Assembly: GCA_963942565.1 (NCBI GenBank)
Contig: CAWWDR010000904.1
Span: 1-64,000, forward strand
Direction: 5' to 3'
From: Maea johnstoni
Taxonomy: Eukaryota; Annelida; Polychaeta; Spionida; Magelonidae
DNA length: 64,000 nucleotides
Shown here: piece after piece, positions 11,101-25,140 of the stretch
Numbering within the stretch: position 1 is the first letter of the stretch
Layout of the letters: each line of letters begins with the position of its first letter
Made by a program: the position numbers and the translations under genes
The notes under the pieces: model-generated
What the model was told of the DNA's origin: nothing
The model's database searches: none
The model's input: only the letters and a program-made list of their open reading frames with translations

Positions 11101-12139
11101 GACCTGTGGCACATTTTATAAATTCTAGCATTTTTTCACATAATTCCACAGGTCCGGACCTGTGGCACTTTTGATATTTAAAAATAAAAGTTTTTTCCCA
11201 AAATATTCACAGGTCCGGACCCGTGGCACATTTTATATATTCTAGCATTTTTTCACATAATTCCACAGGTCCGGACCTGTCGCACTTTTGATATTTAAAA
11301 ATAAAAGTTTTTTCTCAAAATATTCACAGGTCCGGACCTGTGGTACATTTTATATATTCTAGCATTTTTTCACATAATTTCACAGGTCCGGACCTGTCGC
11401 ACTTTTGATATTTAAAAATAAAACTTTTTTCTCAAAATATTCACAGGTCCCGACCTGTGGTACATTTTATATATTCTAGCATTTTTTCACATAATTCCAC
11501 AGGTCCGGACCTGTCGCACTTTTGATAATTGAAAATAAAAGTTTTTTCTCAAAATATTCACAGGTCCGGACCTGTGGCACATTTTATATATTCTAGCATT
11601 TTTTCACATAATTCCGCAGGTCCGGACCTGTGGCACTTTTGATATTTAAAAATAAAAGTTTTTTCTCAAAATATTCACAGGTCCGGACCTGTGGCACATT
11701 TTATAAATTCTAGCATTTTTTCACATAATTCCACAGGTCCGGACCTGTCGTACTTTTGATATTTTAAAATAAAAGTTTTTTCTCAAAATATTCACAGGTC
11801 CGGACCTGTGGCACATTTTATATATTCTAGCATTTTTTCACATAATTCCACAGGTCCGGACCTGTCGCACTTTTGATATTTAAAAATAAAAGTTTTTTCT
11901 CAAAATATTCACAGGTCCGGACCTGTGGCACATTTTATATATTCTAGCATTTTCTCACCTAATTCCACAGGTCCGGACCTGTCGCACATTTGATATTTAG
12001 AGATAAAAGTTTTTTCTTAAAATATTCACAGGTCCGGACCTGTGGCACATTTTATATATTCTAGCATTTTTTCACATAATTCCACAGGTCCGGACCTGTC
12101 GCACTTTTGATATTTAAAAATAAAAGTTTTTTCTCAAAA
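8138..12139 (+). repeat. Satellite A, forward array, second segment
   Basis: The unit interrupted at 4304 resumes in phase (TGATATTTAAAAATAAG). The array is the same as 1-4304 and ends where a MITE splits AAAATATTCACAGG. It contains an internal duplicated block (8.28-10.85 kb). I see no genes or other elements. Confidence 0.95.
8280..10850 (+). repeat. 1,284-bp tandem segmental duplication in satellite A
   Basis: Diagnostic variants recur at a constant shift of 1,284 bp (11 dimers): GGACCTATGGTAC at 8,299 and 9,583, CAGTTCCGG at 8,581 and 9,865, and GCATTTGTTCACG near 9,495 and 10,780. Very few differences separate the copies. Confidence 0.8.
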
Positions 12140-12141
12140 TA

Positions 12142-12164
12142 CTGTATACCGTGTTAATATTGCG
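12142..12164 (+). repeat. Left terminal inverted repeat of the MITE
   Basis: Twenty-three bases begin CTGTATACC and end ATATTGCG. They are identical to the reverse complement of 12658-12680. Confidence 0.9.
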
Positions 12165-12657
12165 CATATAAAATAATGCGCCCAGCATATAACTGTCTTT
12201 GATGCGCAGTTTAATCATTGCGCATTGATAACCTCAAGATCAAGTTGTGTGAGGGAGCCAAGGGTATGCAACCTACATGGCTTTTGGGTAGGGTGGTGTT
12301 GCTATATTCAAGCCGGCCAGCCCCTTAGGGATGCCAAATGCTGCCAGTATTATAGGGAAGTGCAATCATTATTTCGTCACCAGCCACGAAAAGTGTTATC
12401 CTGGTTGCAATCAGTAACCCTGATTAGTGGTTACTGGCATGTTTGATCACACTCGGATGTGCGAGTTGTCTTCATCGTAATTGAAATCAGTACCAGGAAA
12501 GGCCGCGAAGGGTCTTCATGTTGAATGACAAGCTATCACATCAGTGTGTTGAACGATTAAAGAATAGGGATGTAAATCATGTAATATCCAGATACTAATG
12601 CGCAGTTTAATAAATGCGGACTCCATGGGTGCGCAAAGTACGCATTAATTAAACTGC

Positions 12658-12680
12658 CGCAATATTAACACGGTATACAG
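12658..12680 (-). repeat. Right terminal inverted repeat of the MITE
   Basis: CGCAATATTAACACGGTATA followed by CAG, then the TA duplication and satellite sequence. It is a perfect inverse of the left end. Confidence 0.9.
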
Positions 12681-13919
12681 TATTCACAGGTCCGGACCTG
12701 TGGCACATTTTATAAATTCTAGCATTTTTTCACATAATTCCACAGGTCCGGACCTGTCGTACTTTTGATATTTAAAAATAAAAGTTTTTTCTCAAAATAT
12801 TCACAGGTCCGGACCTGTGGCACATTTTATATATTCTAGCATTTTTTCACATAATTCCACAGGTCCGGACCTGTCGCACTTTTGATATTTAAAAAAAGGT
12901 TTTTTCTCAAAATATTCACAGGTCCGGACCTGTGGCATATTTTATATATTCTAGCATTTTTTCACGTAATTCCACTGGTCCGGACCTGTCACACTTTTGA
13001 TATTTAGAAATAAAAGTTTTTTCTCAAAATATTCACAGGTCCGGACCTGTGGCATATTTTATATATTCTAGCATTTTTTCACGTAATTCCACTGGTCCGG
13101 ACCTGTCACACTTTTGATATTTAGAAATAAAAGTTTTTTCTCAAAATATTCACAGGTCCGGACCTCTGGCACATTTTATATATTCTAGCATTTTTTCACG
13201 TAATTCTACAGGTCCGGACCTGTCGCACATTTGATATTTAGAGATAAAAGTATTTTCTCAAAATATTCACAGGTCCGGACCTGTGACACATTTTATATAT
13301 TCTAGCATTTTTTCACGTAATTCCACAGATCCGGACCTGTCGCACTTTTGATATTTAAAAATAAAAGTTTTTTCTCAAAATATTCACAGGTCCGGACCTG
13401 TGGTACATTTTATATATTCTAGCATTTTTTCACATAATTTCACAGGTCCGGACCTGTCGCACTTTTGATATTTAAAAATAAAAGTTTTTTCTCAAAATAT
13501 TCACAGGTCCGGACCTGTGGTACATTTTATATATTCTAGCATTTTTTCACATAATTCCATAGGTCCGGACCTGTCGCACTTTTGATAATTGAAAATAAAA
13601 GTTTTTTCTCAAAATATTCACAGGTCCGGACCTGTGGCACATTTTATAAATTCTAGCATTTTTTCACATAATTCCACAGGTCCGGACCTGTGGCACTTTT
13701 GATATTTAAAAATAAAAGTTTTTTCTCAAAATATTCACAGGTCCGGACCTGTGGCACATTTTATATATTCTAGCATTTTTTCACATAATTCCACAGGTCC
13801 GGACCTGTGGCACTTTTGATATTTAGAAATAAAAGTTTTTTCTCAAAATATTCACAGGTCCGGACCTGTGGCATATTTTATATATTCTAGCATTTTGTCA
13901 CGTAATTCCACAGGTCCGG

Positions 13920-16250
13920 ACCTGTCACACTGTTGATATTTAGAAATAAAAGTTTTTTCTCAAAATATTCACAGGTCCGGACCTGTGGCACATTTTATAT
14001 ATTCTAGCATTTTTTCACGTAATTCTACAGGTCCGGACCTGTCGCACATTTGATATTTAGAGATAAAAGTTTTTTCTCAAAATATTCACAGGTCCGGACC
14101 TGTGGCACATTTTATATATTCTAGCATTTTTTCACGTAATTCCACAGGTCCGGACCTGTGGCACTTTTGATATATAAAAATAAAAGTTTTTTCTCAAAAT
14201 ATTCACAGGTCCGGACCTGTGGCACATTTTATATATTCTAGCATTTTTTCACATAATTCCACAGGTCCGGACCTGTCGTACTTATGATGTTTAAAAATAA
14301 AAGTTTTTTCTCAAAATATTCACAGGTCCGGACCTGTGGCACATTTTATATATTCTAGCATTTTTTCACATAATTCCACAGGTCCGGACCTGTCGCACTT
14401 TTGATATTTAAAAATGAGTTTTTTCTCAAAATATTCACAGGTCCGGACCTGTGGCATATTTTATATATTCTAGCAATTTTTCACGTAATTCCACAGGTTC
14501 GGACCTGTCACACTTTTGATATTTAGAAATAAAAGTTTTTTCTCAAAATATTCACAGGTCCGGACCTGTGGCACATTTTATATATTCTAGCATTTTTTCA
14601 CGTAATTCCACAGGTCAGGACCTGTCGCACTTTTGATATTTAAAAATAAAAGTTTTTTCTCAAAATATTCACAGGTCCGGACCTGTGGTACATTTTATAT
14701 ATTCTAGCATTTTTTCACATAATTCCACAGGTCCGGACCTGTCGCACTTTTGATATTTAAAAATAAAAGTTTTTTTCTCAAAATATTCACAGGTCCGGAC
14801 CTGTGGCACATTTTATATATTCTTGAATTATTTCACATAATTCCACAGGTCCGGACCTGTGGCACTTTTGATATTTAGAAATAAAAGTTTTTTCTCAAAA
14901 TATTCACAGGTCCGGACCTGTGGCACATTTTATATATTCTAGCATTTTTTCACATAATTCCACAGGTCCGGACCTGTCGCACTTTTGATATTTAAAAATA
15001 AAAGTTTTTTCTCAAAATATTCACAGGTCCGGACCTGTGGCATATTTTATATATTCTAGCATTTTTTCACGTAATTCCACAGGTCCGGACCTGTCACACT
15101 GTTGATATTTAGAAATAAAAGTTTTTTCTCAAAATATTCACAGGTCCGGACCTGTGGCACATTTTATATATTCTAGCATTTTTTCACGTAATTCTACAGG
15201 TCCGGACCTGTCGCACATTTGATATTTAGAGATAAAAGTTTTTTCTCAAAATATTCACAGGTCCGGACCTGTGGCACATTTTATATATTCTAGCATTTTT
15301 TCACGTAATTCCACAGGTCCGGACCTGTGGCACTTTTGATATATAAAAATAAAAGTTTTTCTCAAAATATTCACAGGTCCGGACCTGTGGCACATTTTAT
15401 ATATTCTAGCATTTTTTCACATAATTCCACAGGTCCGGACCTGTCGTACTTATGATGTTTAAAAATAAAAGTTTTTTCTCAAAATATTCACAGGTCCGGA
15501 CCTGTGGCACATTTTATATATTCTAGCATTTTTTCACATAATTCCACAGGTCCGGACCTGTCGCACTTTTGATATTTAAAAACAAGTTTTTTCTCAAAAT
15601 ATTCACAGGTCCGGACCTGTGGCATATTTTATATATTCTAGCAATTTTTCACGTAATTCCACAGGTTCGGACCTGTCACACTTTTGATATTTAGAAATAA
15701 AAGTTTTTTCTCAAAATATTCACAGGTCCGGACCTGTGGCACATTTTATATATTCTAGCATTTTTTCACGTAATTCCACAGGTCAGGACCTGTCGCACTT
15801 TTGATATTTAAAAATAAAAGTTTTTTCTCAAAATATTCACAGGTCCGGACCTGTGGTACATTTTATATATTCTAGCATTTTTTCACATAATTCCACAGGT
15901 CCGGACCTGTCGCACTTTTGATATTTAAAAGTAAAAGTTTTTTTCTCAAAATATTCACAGGTCCGGACCTGTGGCACATTTTATATATTCTTGAATTATT
16001 TCACATAATTCCACAGGTCCGGACCTGTGGCACTTTTGATATTTAAAAATAAAAGTTTTTTCTCAAAATATTCACAGGTCCGGACCTGTGGCACATTTTA
16101 TATATTCTAGCATTTTTTCACGTAATTCCACAGGTCCGGACCTGTCGCACTTTTGATATTCAAAAATAAAAGTTTTTTCTCAAAATATTCACAGGTCCGG
16201 ACCTGTGGCACATTTTATATATTCTAGCATTTTTTCACATAATTCCACAG
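13920..16250 (+). repeat. About 1.17-kb tandem segmental duplication in satellite A
   Basis: GGTCAGGACCTG occurs at about 14,612 and 15,781. TTCTTGAATTATTTC occurs near 14,821 and 15,989. The TACTTATGATG variant occurs near 14,280 and 15,447. All are shifted by about 1,168 bp, which is ten dimers. Confidence 0.75.
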
Positions 16251-18029
16251 GTACGGACCTGTCGTACTTATGATGTTTAAAATTAAAAGTTTTTTCTCAA
16301 AATATTCACAGGTCCGGACCTGTGGCACATTTTATATATTCTAGCATTTTTTCACATAATTCCACAGGTCCGGACCTGTCGCACTTTTGATATTTAAAAA
16401 TAAAAGTTTTTTCTCAAAATATTCACAGGTCCGGACCTGTGGCACATTTTATATATTCTAGCATTTTTTCACATAATTCCACAGGTCCGGACCTGTCGCA
16501 CTTTTGATATTTAAAAAAAGTTTTTTTCTCAAAATATTCACAGGTCCGGACCTGTGGCATATTTTATATATTCTAGCATTTTTTCACGTAATTCCACTGG
16601 TCCGGACCTGTCACACTTTTGATATTTAGAAATAAAAGTTTTTTCTCAAAATATTCACAGGTCCGAACCTGTGGCACATTTTATATATTCTAGCATTTTT
16701 TCACGTAATTCTACAGGTCCGGACCTGTCGCACATTTGATATTTAGAGATAAAAGAATTTTCTCAAAATATTCACAGGTCCGGACCTGTGACACATTTTA
16801 TATATTCTAGCATTTTTTCACGTAATTCCACAGATCCGGACCTGTCGCACTTTTGATATTTAAAAATAAAAGTTTTTTCTCAAAATATTCACAGGTCCGG
16901 ACCTGTGGTACATTTTATATATTCTAGCATTTTTTCACATAATTTCACAGGTCCGGACCTGTCGCACTTTTGATATTTAAAAATAAAAGTTTTTTCTCAA
17001 AATATTCACAGGTCCGGACCTGTGGTACATTTTATATATTCTAGCATTTTTTCACATAATTCCACAGGTCCGGACCTGTCGCACTTTTGATAATTGAAAA
17101 TAAAAGTTTTTTCTCAAAATATTCACAGGTCCGGACCTGTGGCACATTTTATAAATTCTAGCATTTTTTCACATAATTCCACAGGTCCGGACCTGTGGCA
17201 CTTTTGATATTTAAAAATAAAAGTTTTTTCTCAAAATATTCACAGGTCCGGACCCGTGGCACATTTTATACATTCTAGCATTTTTTCACATAATTCCACA
17301 GGTCCGGACCTGTCGCACTTTTGATATTTAAAAATAAAAGTTTTTTCTCAAAATATTCACAGGTCCGGACCTGTGGTACATTTTATATATTCTAGCATTT
17401 TTTACCATTATTTCACAGGTCCGGACCTGTCGCACTTTTGATATTTAAAAATAAAACTTTTTTCTCAAAATATTCACAGGTCCGGACCTGTGGTACATTT
17501 TATATATTCTAGCATTTTTTCACATAATTCCACAGGTCCGGACCTGTCGCACTTTTGATAATTGAAAATAAAAGTTTTTTCTCAAAATATTCACAGGTCC
17601 GGACCTGTGGCACATTTTATATATTCTAGCATTTTTTCACATAATTCCGCAGGTCCGGACCTGTGGCACTTTTGATATTTAAAAATAAAAGTTTTTTCTC
17701 AAAATATTCACAGGTCCGGACCTGTGGCACATTTTATAAATTCTAGCATTTTTTCACATAATTCCACAGGTCCGGACCTGTCGTACTTTTGATATTTTAA
17801 AATAAAATTTTTCTCAAAATATTCACAGGTCCGGACCTGTGGCACATTTTATATATTCTAGCATTTTTTCACATAATTCCACAGGTCCGGACCTGTCGCA
17901 CTTTTGATATTTAAAAATAAAAGTTTTTTCTCAAAATATTCACAGGTCCGGACCTGTGGCACATTTTATATATTCTAGCATTTTTTCACGTAATTCCACA
18001 GGTCCGGACCTGTCGCACATTTGATATTT

Positions 18030-21000
18030 AGAGATAAAAGTTTTTTCTTAAAATATTCACAGGTCCGGACCTGTGGCACATTTTATATATTCTAGCATTT
18101 TTTCACATAATTCCACAGGTCCGGACCTGTCGCACTTTTGATATTTAAAAATAAAAGTTTTTTCTCAAAATATTCACAGGTCCGGACCTGTGGCACATTT
18201 TATAAATTCTAGCATTTTTTCACATAATTCCACAGGTCCGGACCTGTCGTACTTTTGATATTTAAAAATAAAAGTTTTTTCTCAAAATATTCACAGGTCC
18301 GGACCTGTGGCACATTTTATATATTCTAGCATTTTTTCACATAATTCCACAGGTCCGGACCTGTCGCACTTTTGATATTTAAAAAAAGGTTTTTTCTCAA
18401 AATATTCACAGGTCCGGACCTGTGGCATATTTTATATATTCTAGCATTTTTTCACGTAATTCCACTGGTCCGGACCTGTCACACTTTTGATATTTAGAAA
18501 TAAAAGTTTTTTCTCAAAATATTCACAGGTCCGGACCTGTGGCACATTTTATATATTCTAGCATTTTTTCACGTAATTCTACAGGTCCGGACCTGTCGCA
18601 CATTTGATATTTAGAGATAAAAGTATTTTCTCAAAATATTCACAGGTCCGGACCTGTGACACATTTTATATATTCTAGCATTTTTTCACGTAATTCCACA
18701 GATCCGGACCTGTCGCACTTTTGATATTTAAAAATAAAAGTTTTTTCTCAAAATATTCACAGGTCCGGACCTGTGGTACATTTTATATATTCTAGCATTT
18801 TTTCACATAATTTCACTGGTCCGGACCTGTCGCACTTTTGATATTTAAAAATAAAAGTTTTTTCTCAAAATATTCACAGGTCCGGACCTGTGGTACATTT
18901 TATATATTCTAGCATTTTTTCACATAATTCCACAGGTCCGGACCTGTCGCACTTTTGATAATTGAAAATAAAAGTTTTTTCTCAAAATATTCACAGGTCC
19001 GGACCTGTGGCACATTTTATAAATTCTAGCATTTTTTCACATAATTCCACAGGTCCGGACCTGTGGCACTTTTGATATTTAAAAATAAAAGTTTTTTCTC
19101 AAAATATTCACAGGTCCGGACCTGTGGCACATTTTATATATTCTAGCATTTTTTCACATAATTCCACAGGTCCGGACCTGTCGCACTTTTGATATTTAAA
19201 AATAAAAGTTTTTTCTCAAAATATTCACAGGTCCGGACCTGTGGCATATTTTATATATTCTAGCATTTTTTCACGTAATTCCACAGGTCCGGACCTGTCA
19301 CACTGTTGATATTTAGAAATAAAAGTTTTTTCTCAAAATATTCACAGGTCCGGACCTGTGGCACATTTTATATATTCTTGAATTATTTCACATAATTCCA
19401 CAGGTCCGGACGTGTGGCACTTTTGAAATTTAAAAATAAAAGTTTTTTCTCAAAATATTCACAGGTCCGGACCTGTGGCACATTTTATATATTCTAGCAT
19501 TTTTTCACGTAATTCCACAGGTCCGGACCTGTCGCACTTTTGATATTCAAAAATAAAAGTTTTTTCTCAAAATATTCACAGGTCCGGACCTGTGGCACAT
19601 TTTATATATTCTAGCATTTTTTCACATAATTCCACAGGTCCGGACCTGTCGCACTTTTGATATTTAAAAATAAAAGTTTTTTCTCAAAATATTCACAGGT
19701 CCGGACCTGTGGCACATTTTATAAATTCTAGCATTTTTTCACATAATTCCACAGGTCCGGACCTGTCGTACTTTTGATATTTAAAAATAAAAGTTTTTTC
19801 TCAAAATATTCACAGGTCCGGACCTGTGGCACATTTTATATATTCTAGCATTTTTTCACATAATTCCACAGGTCCGGACCTGTCGCACTTTTGATATTTA
19901 AAAAAAGGTTTTTTCTCAAAATATTCACAGGTCCGGACCTGTGGCATATTTTATATATTCTAGCATTTTTTCACGTAATTCCACTGGTCCGGACCTGTCA
20001 CACTTTTGATATTTAGAAATAAAAGTTTTTTCTCAAAATATTCACAGGTCCGGACCTGTGGCACATTTTATATATTCTAGCATTTTTTCACGTAATTCTA
20101 CAGGTCCGGACCTGTCGCACATTTGATATTTAGAGATAAAAGTATTTTCTCAAAATATTCACAGGTCCGGACCTGTGACACATTTTATATATTCTAGCAT
20201 TTTTTCACGTAATTCCACAGATCCGGACCTGTCGCACTTTTGATATTTAAAAATAAAAGTTTTTTCTCAAAATATTCACAGGTCCGGACCTGTGGTACAT
20301 TTTATATATTCTAGCATTTTTTCACATAATTTCACTGGTCCGGACCTGTCGCACTTTTGATATTTAAAAATAAAAGTTTTTTCTCAAAATATTCACAGGT
20401 CCGGACCTGTGGTACATTTTATATATTCTAGCATTTTTTCACATAATTCCACAGGTCCGGACCTGTCGCACTTTTGATAATTGAAAATAAAAGTTTTTTC
20501 TCAAAATATTCACAGGTCCGGACCTGTGGCACATTTTATAAATTCTAGCATTTTTTCACATAATTCCACAGGTCCGGACCTGTGGCACTTTTGATATTTA
20601 AAAATAAAAGTTTTTTCTCAAAATATTCACAGGTCCGGACCTGTGGCACATTTTATATATTCTAGCATTTTTTCACATAATTCCACAGGTCCGGACCTGT
20701 CGCACTTTTGATATTTAAAAATAAAAGTTTTTTCTCAAAATATTCACAGGTCCGGACCTGTGGCATATTTTATATATTCTAGCATTTTTTCACGTAATTC
20801 CACAGGTCCGGACCTGTCACACTGTTGATATTTAGAAATAAAAGTTTTTTCTCAAAATATTCACAGGTCCGGACCTGTGGCACATTTTATATATTCTTGA
20901 ATTATTTCACATAATTCCACAGGTCCGGACGTGTGGCACTTTTGAAATTTAAAAATAAAAGTTTTTTCTCAAAATATTCACAGGTCCGGACCTGTGGCAC

Positions 21001-21070
21001 ATTTTATATATTCTAGCATTTTTTCACGTAATTCCACAGGTCCGGACCTGTCGCACTTTTGATATTCAAA
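18030..21070 (+). repeat. 1,519-bp tandem segmental duplication in satellite A
   Basis: TTTCACTGGTCCGG (near 18,811 and 20,330), GGACGTGTGGCAC with TTTTGAAATTT (near 19,408 and 20,927) and TTCTTGAATTATTTC (near 19,376 and 20,895) recur at a shift of 1,519 bp, about 13 dimers. Confidence 0.8.
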
Positions 21071-21599
21071 AATAAAAGTTTTTTCTCAAAATATTCACAG
21101 GTCCGGACCTGTGGCACATTTTATATATTCTAGCATTTTTTCACATAATTCCACAGGTACGGACCTGTCGTACTTATGATGTTTAAAAATAAAAGTTTTT
21201 TCTCAAAATATTCACAGGTCCGGACCTGTGGCACATTTTATATATTCTAGCATTTTTTCACATAATTCCACAGGTCCGGACCTGTCGCACTTTTGATATT
21301 TAAAAATAAAAGTTTTTTCTCAAAATATTCACAGGTCCGGACCTGTGGCATATTTTATATATTCTAGCATTTTTTCACGTAATTCCACAGGTCCGGACCT
21401 GTCACACTTTTGATATTTAGAAATAAAAGTTTTTTCTCAAAATATTCACAGGTCCGGACCTGTGGCACATTTTATATATTCTAGCATTTTTTCACGTAAT
21501 TCTACAGGTCCGGACCTGTCGCACATTTGATATTTAGAGATAAAAGTTTTTTCTCAAAATATTCACAGGTCCGGACCTGTGGCACATTTTATATATTCT

Positions 21600-24500
21600 A
21601 GCATTTTTTCACGTAATTCCACAGGTCCGGACCTGTCGCACATTTGATATTTAGAGATAAAAGTTTTTTCTTAAAATATTCACAGGTCCGGACCTGTGGC
21701 ACATTTTATATATTCTAGCATTTTTTCACATAATTCCACAGGTCCGGACCTGTCGCACTTTTGATATTTAAAAATAAAAGTTTTTTCTCAAAATATTCAC
21801 AGGTCCGGACCTGTGGCACATTTTATAAATTCTAGCATTTTTTCACATAATTCCACAGGTCCGGACCTGTCGTACTTTTGATATTTAAAAATAAAAGTTT
21901 TTCTCAAAATATTCACAGGTCCGGACCTTTGGCACATTTTATTTATTGTAGCATTTTTTCACATAATTCCACAGGTCCGGACCTGTCGCACTTTTGATAT
22001 TTAAGAATAATTTTTTTCTCAAAATATTCACAGGTCCGGACCTGTGGTACATTTTATATATTCTAGCATTTTTTCACATAATTTCACAGGTCCGGACCTG
22101 TCGCACTTTTGATATTTAAAAATAAACGTTTTTTCTCAAAATATTCACAGGTCCGGACCTGTGGTACATTTTATATATTCTAGCATTTTTTCACATAATT
22201 TCACAGGTCCGGACCTGTCGCACTTTTTATATTTAAAAATAAAAGTTTTTTCTCAAAATATTCACAGGTCCGGACCTGTGGTACATTTTATATATTCTAG
22301 CATTTTTTCACATAATTCCACAGGTCCGGACCTGTCGCACTTTTGATATTTAAAAATAAAAGTTTTTTTCTCAAAATATTCACAGGTCCGGACCTGTGGC
22401 ACATTTTATATATTCTAGCATTTTTTCACGTAATTCTACAGGTCCGGACCTGTCGCACATTTGATATTTAGAGATAAAAGTTTTTTCTCAAAATATTCAC
22501 AGGTCCGGACCTGTGGCACATTTTATATATTCTAGCATTTTTTCACGTAATTCCACAGGTCCGGACCTGTCGCACATTTGATATTTAGAGATAAAAGTTT
22601 TTTCTTAAAATATTCACAGGTCCGGACCTGTGGCACATTTTATATATTCTAGCATTTTTTCACATAATTCCACAGGTCCGGACCTGTCGCACTTTTGATA
22701 TTTAAAAATAAAAGTTTTTTCTCAAAATATTCACAGGTCCGGACCTGTGGCACATTTTATAAATTCTAGCATTTTTTCACATAATTCCACAGGTCCGGAC
22801 CTGTCGTACTTTTGATATTTAAAAATAAAAGTTTTTTCTCAAAATATTCACAGGTCCGGATCTTTGGCACATTTTATATATTGTAGCATTTTTTCACATA
22901 ATTCCACAGGTCCGGACCTGTCGCACTTTTGATATTTAAAAATAATTTTTTTCTCAAAATATTCACAGGTCCGGACCTGTGGTACATTTTATATATTCTA
23001 GCATTTTTTCACATAATTTCACAGGTCCGGACCTGTCGCACTTTTGATATTTAAAAATAAACGTTTTTTCTCAAAATATTCACAGGTCCGGACCTGTGGT
23101 ACATTTTATATATTCTAGCATTTTTTCACATAATTTCACAGGTCCGGACCTGTCGCACTTTTTATATTTAAAAATAAAAGTTTTTTCTCAAAATATTCAC
23201 AGGTCCGGACCTGTGGTACATTTTATATATTCTAGCATTTTTTCACATAATTCCACAGGTCCGGACCTGTCGCACTTTTGATATTTAAAAATAAAAGTTT
23301 TTTTCTCAAAATATTCACAGGTCCGGACCTGTGGCACATTTTATATATTCTTGAATTATTTCACATAATTCCACAGGGCCGGACCTGTGGCACTTTTGAT
23401 ATTTAAAAATAAAAGTTTTTTCTCAAAATATTCACAGGTCCGGACCTGTGGCACATTTTATATATTCTAGCATTTTTTCACGTAATTCCACAGGTCCGGA
23501 CCTGTCGCAGTTTTGATATTCAAAAATAAAAGTTTTTTCTCAAAATATTCACAGGTCCGGACCTGTGGCACATTTTATATATTCTAGCATTTTTTCACAT
23601 AATTCCACAGGTAAGGACCTGTCGTACTTATGATGTTTAAAAATAAAAGTTTTTTCTCAAAATATTCACAGGTCCGGACCTGTGGCACATTTTATATATT
23701 CTAGCATTTTTTCACATAATTCCACAGGTCCGGACCTGTCGCACTTTTGATATTTAAAAATAAAAGTTTTTTCTCAAAATATTCACAGGTCCGGACCTGT
23801 GGCATATTTTATATATTGTAGCATTTTTTCACATAATTCCACAGGTCCGGACCTGTCGCACTTTTTATATTTAAAAATAAAAGTTTTTTCTCAAAATATT
23901 CACAGGTCCGGACCTGTGGTACATTTTATATATTCTAGCATTTTTTCACATAATTCCACAGGTCCGGACCTGTCGCACTTTTGATATTTAAAAATAAAAG
24001 TTTTTTTCTCAAAATATTCACAGGTCCGGACCTGTGGCACATTTTATATATTCTAGCATTTTTTCACGTAATTCCACAGGTCCGGACCTGTCGCACATTT
24101 GATATTTAGAGATAAAAGTTTTTTCTTAAAATATTCACAGGTCCGGACCTGTGGCACATTTTATATATTCTAGCATTTTTTCACATAATTCCACAGGTCC
24201 GGACCTGTCGCACTTTTGATATTTAAAAATAAAAGTTTTTTCTCAAAATATTCACAGGTCCGGACCTGTGGCACATTTTATAAATTCTAGCATTTTTTCA
24301 CATAATTCCACAGGTCCGGACCTGTCGTACTTTTGATATTTAAAAATAAAAGTTTTTTCTCAAAATATTCACAGGTCCGGACCTTTGGCACATTTTATAT
24401 ATTGTAGCATTTTTTCACATAATTCCACAGGTCCGGACCTGTCGCACTTTTGATATTTAAAAATAATTTTTTTCTCAAAATATTCACAGGTCCGGACCTG

Positions 24501-25140
24501 TGGTACATTTTATATATTCTAGCATTTTTTCACATAATTTCACAGGTCCGGACCTGTCGCACTTTTGATATTTAAAAATAAACGTTTTTTCTCAAAATAT
24601 TCACAGGTCCGGACCTGTGGTACATTTTATATATTCTAGCATTTTTTCACATAATTTCACAGGTCCGGACCTGTCGCACTTTTTATATTTAAAAATAAAA
24701 GTTTTTTCTCAAAATATTCACAGGTCCGGACCTGTGGTACATTTTATATATTCTAGCATTTTTTCACATAATTCCACAGGTCCGGACCTGTCGCACTTTT
24801 GATATTTAAAAATAAAAGTTTTTTTCTCAAAATATTCACAGGTCCGGACCTGTGGCACATTTTATATATTCTTGAATTATTTCACATAATTCCACAGGGC
24901 CGGACCTGTGGCACTTTTGATATTTAAAAATAAAAGTTTTTTCTCAAAATATTCACAGGTCCGGACCTGTGGCACATTTTATATATTCTAGCATTTTTTC
25001 ACGTAATTCCACAGGTCCGGACCTGTCGCACTTTTGATATTCAAAAATAAAAGTTTTTTCTCAAAATATTCACAGGTCCGGACCTGTGGCACATTTTATA
25101 TATTCTAGCATTTTTTCACATAATTCCACAGGTAAGGACC
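21600..25140 (+). repeat. Nested 0.94- and 1.52-kb duplications in satellite A
   Basis: The variant run CCTTTGGCACATT, AATAATTTTTTTC, AATAAACG and ACTTTTTATATTT is found from about 21,925, 22,860 and 24,380. Equivalent points at 22,161, 23,096 and 24,617 give shifts of 935 bp (8 dimers) and 1,521 bp (13 dimers). GTAAGGACCTG occurs near 23,610 and 25,131. Successive duplications of different length share one segment. Confidence 0.75.

Larger units (their letters stand above)
12140..12682 (+). mobile_element. 539-bp MITE with 23-bp TIRs and TA target duplication
   Basis: The element spans 12142-12680. Its left end begins CTGTATACCGTGTTAATATT and its right end is the exact inverse over 23 bp. 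TA at 12140-12141 is repeated at 12681-12682. Removing the element and one TA restores satellite sequence AAAATATTCACAGG. Inside the ends lie further copies of a TGCGCAGTTTAAT-like motif: direct at 12203-12215 and 12599-12611, and inverted at about 12,646-12,660. Several other TGCGCA or AATGCG pieces are also present. A TA duplication fits the Tc1/mariner (IS630) group, while the subterminal repeats are not specific to one superfamily. A 73-codon frame (12225-12446) has no recognisable domain and no transposase motif, so the element is non-autonomous. The TIRs are perfect and the junctions clean, which suggests a recent insertion. Confidence 0.88.

Noticed and set aside
12225-12446. 73-codon frame in the MITE as a transposase remnant
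   Set aside because: No DDE or helix-turn-helix motif is visible and the element is only 539 bp long.
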